From positions 1-6,157 of the forward strand of contig DMDI01000117.1 of the NCBI GenBank assembly GCA_003445555.1: a stretch of DNA of 6,157 nucleotides, written 5' to 3'. The notes beneath the pieces are model-generated. The model had not been told where the DNA came from, made no database searches, and was given only the letters and a program-made list of their open reading frames with translations. The number at the start of each line of letters is the position of its first letter. Position 1 is the first letter of the stretch. The translations under genes were made by a program, and so were the position numbers. Positions 1-6,157 of the stretch are shown here, in pieces. This DNA comes from Desulfotomaculum sp. (GTDB taxonomy: Bacteria; Bacillota; Desulfotomaculia; Desulfotomaculales; Nap2-2B).

Positions 1-772
1 GCTGAACCTGCCCGTTATATCTCACTGCGAAGAACCGGCTTTGGCGGATGGCGGCATGATGCACGAAGGATTTAGGTCAACCATATTGGGCCTGCCTGGA
101 ATGCCTGCTGCCGCTGAAGAGGTTATGGTCGCCAGGGATATTATCTTGGCCGGCTTAACCGGTTGTCACCTTCATATTGCCCACGTAAGCACTGCCGGCA
201 GCGTAGAGTTAGTAAGAGCGGCCAAAGAAAAGGGAATAAAAGTAACTTGTGAGGTTACCCCGCATCATTTTACCTTAACTGATGAGGCGGTAAGCAGTTA
301 TGACCCTCATACAAAAGTAAATCCTCCCTTGCGGAGCAAGGCCGATGTAGCCGCTCTTCAAGCAGGGCTTAAAGACGGAACCATTGATGTTATTGCTACA
401 GATCACGCGCCGCATACGCCAGAAGAAAAAGAGTTGGAATTTGAGCTAGCCCCTTTTGGGATGGTAGGTCTAGAAACAGCAGTTGGTTTAGTTTGGACAA
501 AACTGGTTATCCCGGGAATTCTGACTGCTTGCGAAGCCGTGGCCAAAATGACGGTTAATCCGGCCCGGATACTAAATCTTAAGAAAGGCTTAATTGAAAT
601 AGGAAGGGAAGCAGATATTACCGTTATTGACCCTGATTTAGCCTGGGTGGTAAAACCAGAGGAATTTGCCAGTAAAGGACGCAATACCCCTTTTAGCGGT
701 TGGTCTTTAAAAGGTTTACCTGTGGTTACTATGGTGGGGGGCCGCGTTAAGTGGATGAAATTTGGTAAATGA
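1..772 (+). CDS. pyrC: Dihydroorotase, class I, C-terminal part (5' end cut by window)
   Basis: Zinc-dependent cytosolic amidohydrolase that interconverts N-carbamoyl-L-aspartate and L-dihydroorotate, the third step of UMP synthesis. The frame is open from base 2, so 256 residues are visible; class I enzymes have about 430, so roughly 170 N-terminal residues, with the HxH metal motif, lie outside. Visible motifs, numbered from base 2, are SHCEE (His8, a metal-ligand position; many relatives have HCED), HIAHVST (His61, metal ligand), EVTPHH, NPPLR (substrate binding) and ATDHAPH (Asp134, catalytic base and metal ligand, codon at 401-403), then [10 protein letters not shown]. The tail [11 protein letters not shown]...TMVGGRVKW is the usual end of the Bacillus-type enzyme. 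The TTG at 41 is an internal Leu codon, not the start. It ends in TGA 49 bp before carA on the same strand, which suggests one operon. I see no frameshift or missing residue in the visible part. Confidence 0.96.
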   Translation, partial: LNLPVISHCEEPALADGGMMHEGFRSTILGLPGMPAAAEEVMVARDIILAGLTGCHLHIAHVSTAGSVELVRAAKEKGIKVTCEVTPHHFTLTDEAVSSYDPHTKVNPPLRSKADVAALQAGLKDGTIDVIATDHAPHTPEEKELEFELAPFGMVGLETAVGLVWTKLVIPGILTACEAVAKMTVNPARILNLKKGLIEIGREADITVIDPDLAWVVKPEEFASKGRNTPFSGWSLKGLPVVTMVGGRVKWMKFGK

Positions 773-783
773 AAAATTATTTT

Positions 784-800
784 GCCAGACAGGCGGGTAA
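784..800. repeat. Short GC-rich repeat-like string in the pyrC-carA gap
   Basis: The 16-17 bases gccagacaggcgggtaa closely match the reverse complement of carA bases 1358-1373 (gccagacgggcgggaa), differing at about two positions. They also resemble, in direct orientation, the other arm of the same carA inverted repeat (gccag, acagg and gtaaaa in the same order, with extra bases between). This suggests a degenerate half of one dispersed repeat family. The string is short and chance similarity in GC-rich sequence cannot be excluded. The rest of the gap (773-821) is A-rich and shows no convincing promoter or terminator. Confidence 0.4.
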
Positions 801-803
801 AAA

Positions 804-814
804 AGGGGTGGTGA
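804..814 (+). promoter_or_regulatory. Ribosome-binding site of carA
   Basis: The purine-rich stretch aggggtggtga lies just upstream of the ATG at 822. Its GGTGA end (810-814) can pair with the 3' end of 16S rRNA at a spacing of 7 bases, and the GGGG at 805-808 offers an alternative. It supports ATG 822 as the start, and the protein from there begins with the usual CarA N-terminus (MKALIALEDG). Confidence 0.7.
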
Positions 815-821
815 AATATAA

Positions 822-2009
822 ATGAAGGCCCTCATCGCCTTAGAGGACGGCACTATTTTTGAAGGGGAATCTTTTACCGGTTCTGGAGAGATTAGCGGGG
901 AAATTGTTTTTAACACCAGCATGACCGGTTACCAGGAAATCTTAACTGATCCTTCTTATAAAGGGCAAATTGTAACCATGACTTACCCTTTAATCGGTAA
1001 TTACGGTATTAACCAGGAGGATATGGAATCCCGGCACGTTCAGGTGGAAGGTTTTATTGTGCACGAGTACCAGCCTTTTTACAGCAACTGGCGCGCAAAC
1101 ATGAGCCTGGCCCGATTTTTAAAAGAAAACAAGGTCCTGTCGGTTGAAGGGGTGGATACCAGGGCCCTGACGCGGCACCTGCGCCTGGAAGGAGCTATGA
1201 AAGGGGTGATTTCCACGCTCGATCTAGACCCGGCTCGTCTAGTGAAAAAGGCGATTAATACTCCTTCTCTAGTCGGGCGTGATTTAGTGCGTGAGGTTAC
1301 CTGGCCCAAACCATATTACTGGAAAGATGGCCCGGTTGGAGAACCGCTTCCGGTAACTTCCCGCCCGTCTGGCAGGCCGTTAGGTTTTTATTCCTCTGAT
1401 AGATTATCTGCCTGCCAGCCTGACGGACAGGTAAAACCATACCGGGTGGTAGCCTTAGATTTAGGCGTAAAATTTAACATTCTCCGTTTACTGGAAAAAG
1501 AATGTACGGTGCTGGTTTTGCCGGCCCATACCAGCGCCACCAAAATTCTTTCCTTAAACCCGGACGGTGTCTTTTTATCTAACGGCCCGGGCGACCCGGC
1601 CGGGGTGGGTTACGTGGTGGAAACTGTCCGCCGGTTAATTGACCAAAAACCCATTTTCGGTATATGCCTGGGACACCAGATTTTAGGGCTTGCTTTAGGG
1701 GGTAAAACCTTTAAATTAAAGTTTGGACACCGGGGGGCCAATCAGCCGGTAAAAAATTTATTGTCCGGACGGGTGGAAATAACCGCTCAAAATCACGGCT
1801 TTTGTGTTGATTTTGATTCTCTTGATCAAGAGGCAGTTGAGCTTACCCACCTTAATTTGAACGACAACACGTGTGAGGGGATACGACACCGCCAACTGCC
1901 TGTTTTTGGAGTGCAGTACCATCCGGAAAATTCTCCTGGACCGCATGATGCCAGTTATCTTTTTGACCAGTTTTTTGAACTCATGAAAAAACATAAAATT
2001 AGGGGTTAG
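822..2009 (+). CDS. carA: Carbamoyl-phosphate synthase, small (glutaminase) subunit
   Basis: Glutamine amidotransferase subunit of carbamoyl-phosphate synthase. It hydrolyses glutamine and passes ammonia to CarB through an internal tunnel in the cytosolic CarAB complex. Residues 1 to about 160 form the CPSase small-chain domain (LEDGTIFEG, NTSMTGYQEI, DPSYKGQ, VDTRALTRHLR). Residues about 207-390 form the class I glutaminase domain, with SNGPGDP, nucleophile Cys282 in GICLGHQ (codon 1665-1667), FGHRG, TAQNHG, and His367/Glu369 in YHPE, so the catalytic triad is intact. At 395 residues it is longer than E. coli CarA (382) and Bacillus PyrAA (about 364). The extra length is mostly a Pro/Ser/Gly-rich stretch at about residues 171-205 between the domains, whose DNA carries an inverted repeat. 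The residue after HPE is Asn370 where Ala is usual. The TAG stop lies within the first unit of a 7-bp repeat array. It sits between pyrC and carB, so it probably serves pyrimidine synthesis and possibly also arginine synthesis. Confidence 0.98.
   Translation: MKALIALEDGTIFEGESFTGSGEISGEIVFNTSMTGYQEILTDPSYKGQIVTMTYPLIGNYGINQEDMESRHVQVEGFIVHEYQPFYSNWRANMSLARFLKENKVLSVEGVDTRALTRHLRLEGAMKGVISTLDLDPARLVKKAINTPSLVGRDLVREVTWPKPYYWKDGPVGEPLPVTSRPSGRPLGFYSSDRLSACQPDGQVKPYRVVALDLGVKFNILRLLEKECTVLVLPAHTSATKILSLNPDGVFLSNGPGDPAGVGYVVETVRRLIDQKPIFGICLGHQILGLALGGKTFKLKFGHRGANQPVKNLLSGRVEITAQNHGFCVDFDSLDQEAVELTHLNLNDNTCEGIRHRQLPVFGVQYHPENSPGPHDASYLFDQFFELMKKHKIRG
1332..1436. repeat. In-frame inverted-repeat segment in the CarA interdomain linker
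   Basis: This segment encodes about 35 residues (CarA 171-205) between the conserved end of the N-terminal domain (PYYW) and the start of the glutaminase domain (YRVVALDLG). Bases 1369-1377 (ctggcaggc) are the exact reverse complement of 1410-1418 (gcctgccag). The pairing extends through ccgt 1365-1368 with acgg 1423-1426 across a 4-base bulge, leaving a 32-base loop. A smaller hairpin, cggtt/aaccg, sits at 1333-1346. Short linkers are usual here in Bacillus-type CarA, and E. coli has an intermediate length. The boundaries are estimated from protein homology recalled from memory, not from an alignment, and no clear target-site duplication is seen. A palindromic repeat inserted into a tolerant linker is my reading; ordinary linker divergence is the alternative. 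Confidence 0.5.
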
Positions 2010-2031
2010 AGGTTAGAAGTTGGAAGTTGGA
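2004..2031 (+). repeat. Left array of 7-bp repeats, four units, overlapping carA stop
   Basis: Four contiguous 7-bp units fit the consensus RRTTRGA: ggttaga (2004), ggttaga (2011), agttgga (2018) and agttgga (2025). The first unit begins inside the last sense codon of carA and contains its TAG stop at 2007-2009. The array faces the right-hand array across a 30-base spacer (2032-2061) that contains no unit in phase. Confidence 0.9.
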
Positions 2032-2061
2032 TTAGAAAAGAAGGAATTCGCCTAGAGAAAG

Positions 2062-2096
2062 TCCAACCTCCAATTTCCAACCTCCAATTTCCAAAG
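2062..2096 (-). repeat. Right array of 7-bp repeats, five inverted units, before carB
   Basis: Five contiguous units, read on the - strand as RRTTGGA with one variant: tccaacc (2062), tccaatt (2069), tccaacc (2076), tccaatt (2083) and tccaaag (2090). They are inverted relative to the left array. In RNA the four left units can pair with four right units, allowing G-U wobbles and a few A-C mismatches, to give an imperfect stem of about 28 bp. Pairing can also shift by whole 7-bp steps. No T-run follows, so it does not look like a standard intrinsic terminator. From memory, similar runs occur in intergenic regions of Peptococcaceae genomes; this was not checked. Confidence 0.88.
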
Positions 2097-2098
2097 GT

Positions 2099-2103
2099 AG
2101 GAG
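2099..2103 (+). promoter_or_regulatory. Ribosome-binding site of carB
   Basis: AGGAG lies 8 bases before ATG 2112 and is a good Shine-Dalgarno match. It fixes the start, which also gives the normal CarB N-terminus with GSGPIIIGQ beginning at residue 14. It lies directly after the right-hand 7-bp repeat array. Confidence 0.85.
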
Positions 2104-2111
2104 CTAAAAAT

Positions 2112-5100
2112 ATGCCGAGACGAAATGATTTGCAGAAAATATTAATTATAGGTTCGGGACCCATTATTATTGGGCAGGCCTGTGAATTTGATTATTCGGG
2201 GACCCAGGCCTGCAAAGCGTTACGTGAAGAGGGTTTTGAGGTGGTATTGGTAAATAGCAACCCGGCCACCATTATGACCGACCCGGAGATGGCCGACCGG
2301 ACTTATCTTGAACCCATCACCCCTGAGGTAGTAGCTAAGGTAATTGAAAAAGAACGGCCGGATGCCCTCCTGCCCACCTTGGGGGGACAGACCGCTCTTA
2401 ACACGGCCGTAAAGGTGGCGGAAAAAGGCGTCCTTGAGGATTTTGGGGTGGAGATGATTGGCGCCTCTCCCCAAGTAATTCATAAAGCCGAGGACAGGGA
2501 GCTTTTCCGGACCGCCATGCAAAACATCGGCCTGCGTGTTCCCAAAAGCGGCATTGCGCGCGAAATTGAGCAGGCCAGGCAAATTGCCCAAGAAATAGGA
2601 TTTCCCCTTATTGTTCGCCCCAGTTTTACCTTGGGAGGGACGGGAGGCGGTGTCGCGTATAGCCGTATGGATTTGGATGTTTTGGTTGCCCAGGGGCTTG
2701 ACCGCAGTTTGATTCGCGAAGTTATGCTGGAAGAATCGGTAATCGGCTGGAAGGAATATGAACTGGAAGTAATGCGGGATAAAAAAGACAATGTGGTTAT
2801 TATTTGCAGCATTGAAAATTTTGACCCGATGGGAGTTCATACGGGAGACAGCATTACGGTCGCGCCCGCGCAGACTTTAACGGATAAAGAATACCAGTTA
2901 ATGCGGGACGCGGCTATGGCCATTATTCGCGAGATAGGGGTGGAGACAGGCGGTTCTAACATTCAATTTGCGGTTAACCCTGAAAATGGCGAAATGGTAG
3001 TCATTGAAATGAACCCGCGAGTTTCGCGTAGTTCAGCCCTGGCTTCTAAAGTTACGGGCTTTCCCATTGCTAAAATTGCCGCCAAACTAGCGGTAGGATA
3101 TTATCTAGATGAGCTTCCTAACGATATTACCAAGGAGACAAGGGCTTCCTTTGAGCCTACTATTGATTACTGTGTGGTAAAAATTCCCCGCTGGACCTTT
3201 GAAAAATTTCCGGATACCGAAGATTTAATTACCACTTCCATGAAATCAGTAGGCGAGGTAATGGCTATTGGCCGGACTTTTAAAGAAGCCTTGCAAAAAG
3301 GCCTGCGCTCTTTAGAAATTGGCTGCTCTGGTTTGGATACCGGTTGGCTGAAAGACTCTTTACTTTCCCGGGAAGAAATTAAAAAAAATATCCTAACCCC
3401 TAACTCCAGGCGTATTTTTTATCTGGGGGCTGCATTTAAGGCTGGTTTTAAATGCCAGGAGGTTTATGAACTAACTAAAATTGACCCCTGGTTCCTGCAG
3501 CAAGTAAAGCAAATTATAGACCTGGAACAAGAAATTGCCGGCCTGAAACCTTTACCGTCAGAATGGTTAAAAAAAGCAAAAAAGTACGGGTTTTCTGACC
3601 GTCAGTTAAGCACTTTAACCAAAAAAACTGAGGAAGAAATAAGAGATGAGCGTAAGTCAGCCGGCTTACACCCGGTCTATAAGCTGGTGGATACTTGTGC
3701 GGCTGAGTTTGAGGCTTATACTCCTTATTATTACTCCACTTACGAAGTAGAAGATGAAGTGAGGGTTGATCCAACCGATAAAAAGAAAGTGGTGATTTTA
3801 GGGAGCGGGCCTAACCGCATCGGCCAGGGTATTGAGTTTGATTACTGCTGCGTGCACGCCTCCCTGGCCCTGCGGGAAGAAGGTTACACCTCCATTATGG
3901 TGAATAGTAACCCGGAAACGGTAAGTACGGATTACGATATTTCTGACCGGCTTTACTTTGAACCATTAACCTTAGAGGATGTCCTGCATATTGTGGAAAA
4001 AGAGAAGCCTTTAGGGGTCATTGTTCAGTTTGGCGGGCAAACCCCACTTAATTTAACCGTTCCGCTTCACAAAGCCGGTGTGCCAATTTTAGGCACTTCC
4101 CCGGACAGCGTAGACCGGGCCGAAGACCGTAAGCGTTTTCAAGTCCTCCTAAAAAAATTAGGTTTGAGCCAGCCCCCAAACGGCACCGCCGTAAATTTAG
4201 AGGAAGCTATCCAGGTGGCTCAACAAATTGGTTATCCGGTAGTGGTACGTCCCTCTTATGTTTTGGGGGGAAGGGCCATGCGCATTGTTTATGATGCGGC
4301 TGACCTAACTACTTATATTACCTCCGCCGTTCTTGTATTTGGCGAACACCCGGTGTTAATTGATAAGTTTTTAGAAGACGCGATTGAGGTGGATGTAGAC
4401 GCCATTTCTGACGGGGAAACAATTATTATTGGGGGTATTATGGAACACATTGAAGAAGCCGGTATTCATTCCGGTGACAGCGCTTGTGTACTACCCCCCC
4501 ACACTTTAAAACCCGAGGTTTGCGCCCAAATTAAAGAAAGTACCCGGGCGCTGGCCAAGGAACTGGGGGTAATTGGTTTAATGAACATCCAGTACGCGGT
4601 TAAAAATGAACGGATTTACGTGCTGGAAGTTAACCCCCGGGCTTCCCGCACCATTCCTTTTATCAGTAAAGCCACCGGTATTCCCTTAGCCAAACTGGCC
4701 ACCAAGGTGATGCTAGGTAAAAGCTTAAAGGAAATAGGATTGACGTCGGAGAAGGAAATAACGCATATTGCGATTAAAGAATCCGTCTTTCCCTTTGACC
4801 GTTTTCCTGGGGTGGATATTTTGCTGGGACCAGAAATGAAATCTACCGGCGAAGTAATGGGCATTGATTCTTCTTTTGGCCTTGCTTTCGCTAAATCTCA
4901 ATTAGCCGCAGGGCAAATGCTGCCTACGGCAGGTAATGTCCTGCTCAGCGTGCGTGATCATGATAAGCCAGCTCTTTATGCCGTAGCCGAAAAGTTTCAC
5001 CAGATGGGTTTTGGTATATTGGCCACCCGCGGAACGGCCGCTTACTTAAACCAAAAAGGCATTCCGGCGAAAATAATATTAAAGGTTTCGGAAGGGCGTC

Positions 5101-5324
5101 CGCACGTGGTAGATCGCATTAAAAACGGGGACATTCAAATGGTAGTAAATACCTCTTTGGGCAAAAGACGTACTAAAGATTCTTATTTAATCCGCCGGGC
5201 CTGTGTGGAGTACCGCCTTCCGTACGCGACCACTATTGCCAGTGCTTACGCCATGGCTCAAGGTATTGCTGCCATCGGATACAACCGGCTTACGGTAAAA
5301 ACAATTCAAGAATACACTTCTTAA
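2112..5324 (+). CDS. carB: Carbamoyl-phosphate synthase, large (synthetase) subunit
   Basis: Makes carbamoyl phosphate from bicarbonate, two ATP and ammonia supplied by CarA, for pyrimidines and arginine. Its 1070 residues match the family length (E. coli 1073). The order is complete: carboxyphosphate ATP-grasp half (about 1-400; GSGPIIIGQ at 14-22, GGQTALN, Arg129, Arg169 in VRPSFTLGG, metal ligands Glu299/Asn301 in EMNPR); oligomerisation domain (about 400-550); carbamoyl-phosphate ATP-grasp half (about 555-935; [25 protein letters not shown], Arg713 in VRPSYVLGG, Glu839/Asn841 in EVNPR); and C-terminal MGS-like allosteric domain (about 940-1070; [22 protein letters not shown]). The last motifs resemble the E. 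coli effector site for UMP, IMP and ornithine, so effector control is plausible, but ligand choice cannot be read from the sequence. The two halves show the usual internal duplication. The 3' end overlaps convergent hemL by 35 bp. No other pyr gene follows. Confidence 0.99.
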   Translation: MPRRNDLQKILIIGSGPIIIGQACEFDYSGTQACKALREEGFEVVLVNSNPATIMTDPEMADRTYLEPITPEVVAKVIEKERPDALLPTLGGQTALNTAVKVAEKGVLEDFGVEMIGASPQVIHKAEDRELFRTAMQNIGLRVPKSGIAREIEQARQIAQEIGFPLIVRPSFTLGGTGGGVAYSRMDLDVLVAQGLDRSLIREVMLEESVIGWKEYELEVMRDKKDNVVIICSIENFDPMGVHTGDSITVAPAQTLTDKEYQLMRDAAMAIIREIGVETGGSNIQFAVNPENGEMVVIEMNPRVSRSSALASKVTGFPIAKIAAKLAVGYYLDELPNDITKETRASFEPTIDYCVVKIPRWTFEKFPDTEDLITTSMKSVGEVMAIGRTFKEALQKGLRSLEIGCSGLDTGWLKDSLLSREEIKKNILTPNSRRIFYLGAAFKAGFKCQEVYELTKIDPWFLQQVKQIIDLEQEIAGLKPLPSEWLKKAKKYGFSDRQLSTLTKKTEEEIRDERKSAGLHPVYKLVDTCAAEFEAYTPYYYSTYEVEDEVRVDPTDKKKVVILGSGPNRIGQGIEFDYCCVHASLALREEGYTSIMVNSNPETVSTDYDISDRLYFEPLTLEDVLHIVEKEKPLGVIVQFGGQTPLNLTVPLHKAGVPILGTSPDSVDRAEDRKRFQVLLKKLGLSQPPNGTAVNLEEAIQVAQQIGYPVVVRPSYVLGGRAMRIVYDAADLTTYITSAVLVFGEHPVLIDKFLEDAIEVDVDAISDGETIIIGGIMEHIEEAGIHSGDSACVLPPHTLKPEVCAQIKESTRALAKELGVIGLMNIQYAVKNERIYVLEVNPRASRTIPFISKATGIPLAKLATKVMLGKSLKEIGLTSEKEITHIAIKESVFPFDRFPGVDILLGPEMKSTGEVMGIDSSFGLAFAKSQLAAGQMLPTAGNVLLSVRDHDKPALYAVAEKFHQMGFGILATRGTAAYLNQKGIPAKIILKVSEGRPHVVDRIKNGDIQMVVNTSLGKRRTKDSYLIRRACVEYRLPYATTIASAYAMAQGIAAIGYNRLTVKTIQEYTS

Positions 5325-6157
5325 AAGCCTCAATGGTTTGACTAATTTGCTTTTCCGTATGGCTTAAAGAAACGAAACAAGCTTCAAATTGGGAAGGCGG
5401 TAGATAAATCCCCCGGGCTAACATACATTGGAAGAAACGGGCGTATTTTTCAGTGTTTGAATGGCAGGCTGTTTGGTAGTCTTTAACTTTTACCGGAGCA
5501 AAAAAGAAGGTCGTCATAGAACCGGTATGGTTAATCGTAACTTCTGCCTTTAATTCTTGAATAATACAGGTTAAATTGCTGACCATATATTTAGTCTTAC
5601 GGGCTAAATCATCGTAAGCACCCGGTTGCTTTAATGTTCTTAAAGTAGCTAGACCTGCGGCTACCGCTAAAGGATTGCCCGCCAGTGTTCCGGCTTGGTA
5701 TACCGGCCCTAGGGGGGCAACCTGTTCCATAATCCGGCGCTTACCCCCGTAGGCCCCTATGGGCAGGCCACCACCAATTATTTTACCCAAACAGGTCAAG
5801 TCCGGGTCAATTCCGTAAATTTCCTGGGCGCCGCCATACGCTAGGCGAAAACCGGTAATAACTTCGTCAAAAATTAATAAAGCCCCGTAGTGCCGGGTTA
5901 ATTCCCGTAAACCTTCCAAAAAACCTGGCTGGGGTAAAACTACCCCCATATTACCGGCCACAGGCTCAATAATTACCGCGGCAATGTTTTCCCCTTCCCT
6001 GGCAAATATTTCATCCAGAGTGGTCAAATCGTTGTAAGGAGCAACAATTGTTTCCGCAACGACCTGGGGCGAAATACCGGCACTGGTTGGCCTTCCAAGA
6101 GTAAGGGCCCCTGAGCCTGCTTTAACTAATAAAAAATCGGCGTGTCCGTGGTAGCAG
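5290..6157 (-). CDS. hemL: Glutamate-1-semialdehyde 2,1-aminomutase, C-terminal part (5' end cut by window)
   Basis: PLP-dependent class III aminotransferase-fold enzyme that turns glutamate-1-semialdehyde into 5-aminolevulinate, the last step of the C5 route to heme, siroheme and cobamides. The frame is open to the right edge, and 288 residues are visible of the usual 430 or so. The visible part begins [20 protein letters not shown], a hallmark of HemL. It continues with [27 protein letters not shown] (Asp97, pairs with the PLP ring nitrogen), [16 protein letters not shown] (Lys125, Schiff-base lysine, codon 5782-5784), GTLAGNPLA and the C-terminal [13 protein letters not shown] and SHTEKQI. 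Numbering starts from the Cys codon at 6154-6156. The TTG at 6025-6027 is an internal Leu codon, not the start. GSGALT plus YLPPSQFEA separate it from other class III aminotransferases. It is probably the last gene of a leftward heme gene cluster, as hemL often is in Clostridia; that is inferred. Its stop (5290-5292) lies inside carB. Confidence 0.97.
   Translation of the reverse strand, partial: CYHGHADFLLVKAGSGALTLGRPTSAGISPQVVAETIVAPYNDLTTLDEIFAREGENIAAVIIEPVAGNMGVVLPQPGFLEGLRELTRHYGALLIFDEVITGFRLAYGGAQEIYGIDPDLTCLGKIIGGGLPIGAYGGKRRIMEQVAPLGPVYQAGTLAGNPLAVAAGLATLRTLKQPGAYDDLARKTKYMVSNLTCIIQELKAEVTINHTGSMTTFFFAPVKVKDYQTACHSNTEKYARFFQCMLARGIYLPPSQFEACFVSLSHTEKQISQTIEAFKKCILELFLP

Noticed and set aside
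41..43. TTG as a start codon for a short PyrC
   Set aside because: The frame continues to base 2 with the conserved SHCEE motif, so this is an internal codon of a gene cut by the window edge.
403..684. A 93-residue - strand frame inside pyrC, and similar ones at 716-922, 1079-1309, 1758-1994, 2480-2812, 3514-3774 and 4616-4864
   Set aside because: All are antisense to clear enzymes, are low-complexity or motif-free, and overlap conserved coding sequence.
2220..2840. A 206-residue open frame on the - strand inside carB
   Set aside because: It lies wholly within an intact, strongly conserved carB reading frame, shows no recognisable motif and has no evident ribosome-binding site. It is a shadow frame.
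4494..4500. Run of seven C in carB as a frameshift or slippage site
   Set aside because: The frame reads through it as normal family sequence (VLPPH) and nothing downstream suggests a programmed shift.
5308..5322. Small palindrome aagaa-tacac-ttctt as a bidirectional terminator between carB and hemL
   Set aside because: Only five A/T-rich base pairs with no flanking T-run; too weak to support as a terminator.
2112..5324. Internal similarity between the two halves of CarB as a recent duplication
   Set aside because: This is the ancient duplication shared by all CarB proteins.
6025..6027. TTG (- strand) as a start codon for HemL
   Set aside because: The upstream frame encodes typical HemL sequence ([20 protein letters not shown]) right up to the window edge.

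Overview
The window holds the 3' part of a pyrimidine-biosynthesis operon on the + strand (pyrC, carA, carB) and, converging on it from the right edge, the 3' part of a heme-biosynthesis gene (hemL) on the - strand. All four genes are recognisable from family motifs. carA and carB are complete. pyrC is cut by the left edge and hemL by the right edge. The order pyrC-carA-carB, a class I (Bacillus-type) dihydroorotase and a two-subunit carbamoyl-phosphate synthetase fit a Gram-positive, Clostridia/Peptococcaceae-like bacterium. Heptad repeats in the carA-carB gap are, from memory, also reminiscent of such genomes. This placement is an inference and was not tested by any search.

Layout: bases 1-772 hold the last 256 codons of pyrC. 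A 49-bp gap (773-821) carries the carA ribosome-binding site and a short GC-rich repeat-like string. carA spans 822-2009. A 102-bp gap (2010-2111) is almost filled by two facing arrays of a 7-bp repeat and ends with the carB ribosome-binding site. carB spans 2112-5324. hemL runs leftward from the right edge to 5290, so its last codons overlap the last codons of carB by 35 bp. No stretch above 300 bp lacks a gene.

Working together: CarA releases ammonia from glutamine, CarB uses it with bicarbonate and two ATP to make carbamoyl phosphate, and PyrC closes carbamoyl-aspartate to dihydroorotate two steps later. The aspartate transcarbamoylase (pyrB) and any pyr leader would lie to the left of the window. 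The later pyr genes (pyrK/D/F/E) do not follow carB here. HemL makes 5-aminolevulinate from glutamate-1-semialdehyde in the C5 route to tetrapyrroles and has no evident metabolic link to the pyr genes.

I see no new defence, mobile or RNA-based system. The parts worth a second look are small: an in-frame extra segment in the CarA interdomain linker built on an inverted repeat, a related string upstream of carA, the facing 7-bp repeats that also supply the carA stop codon, and the tail-to-tail overlap of carB with hemL.
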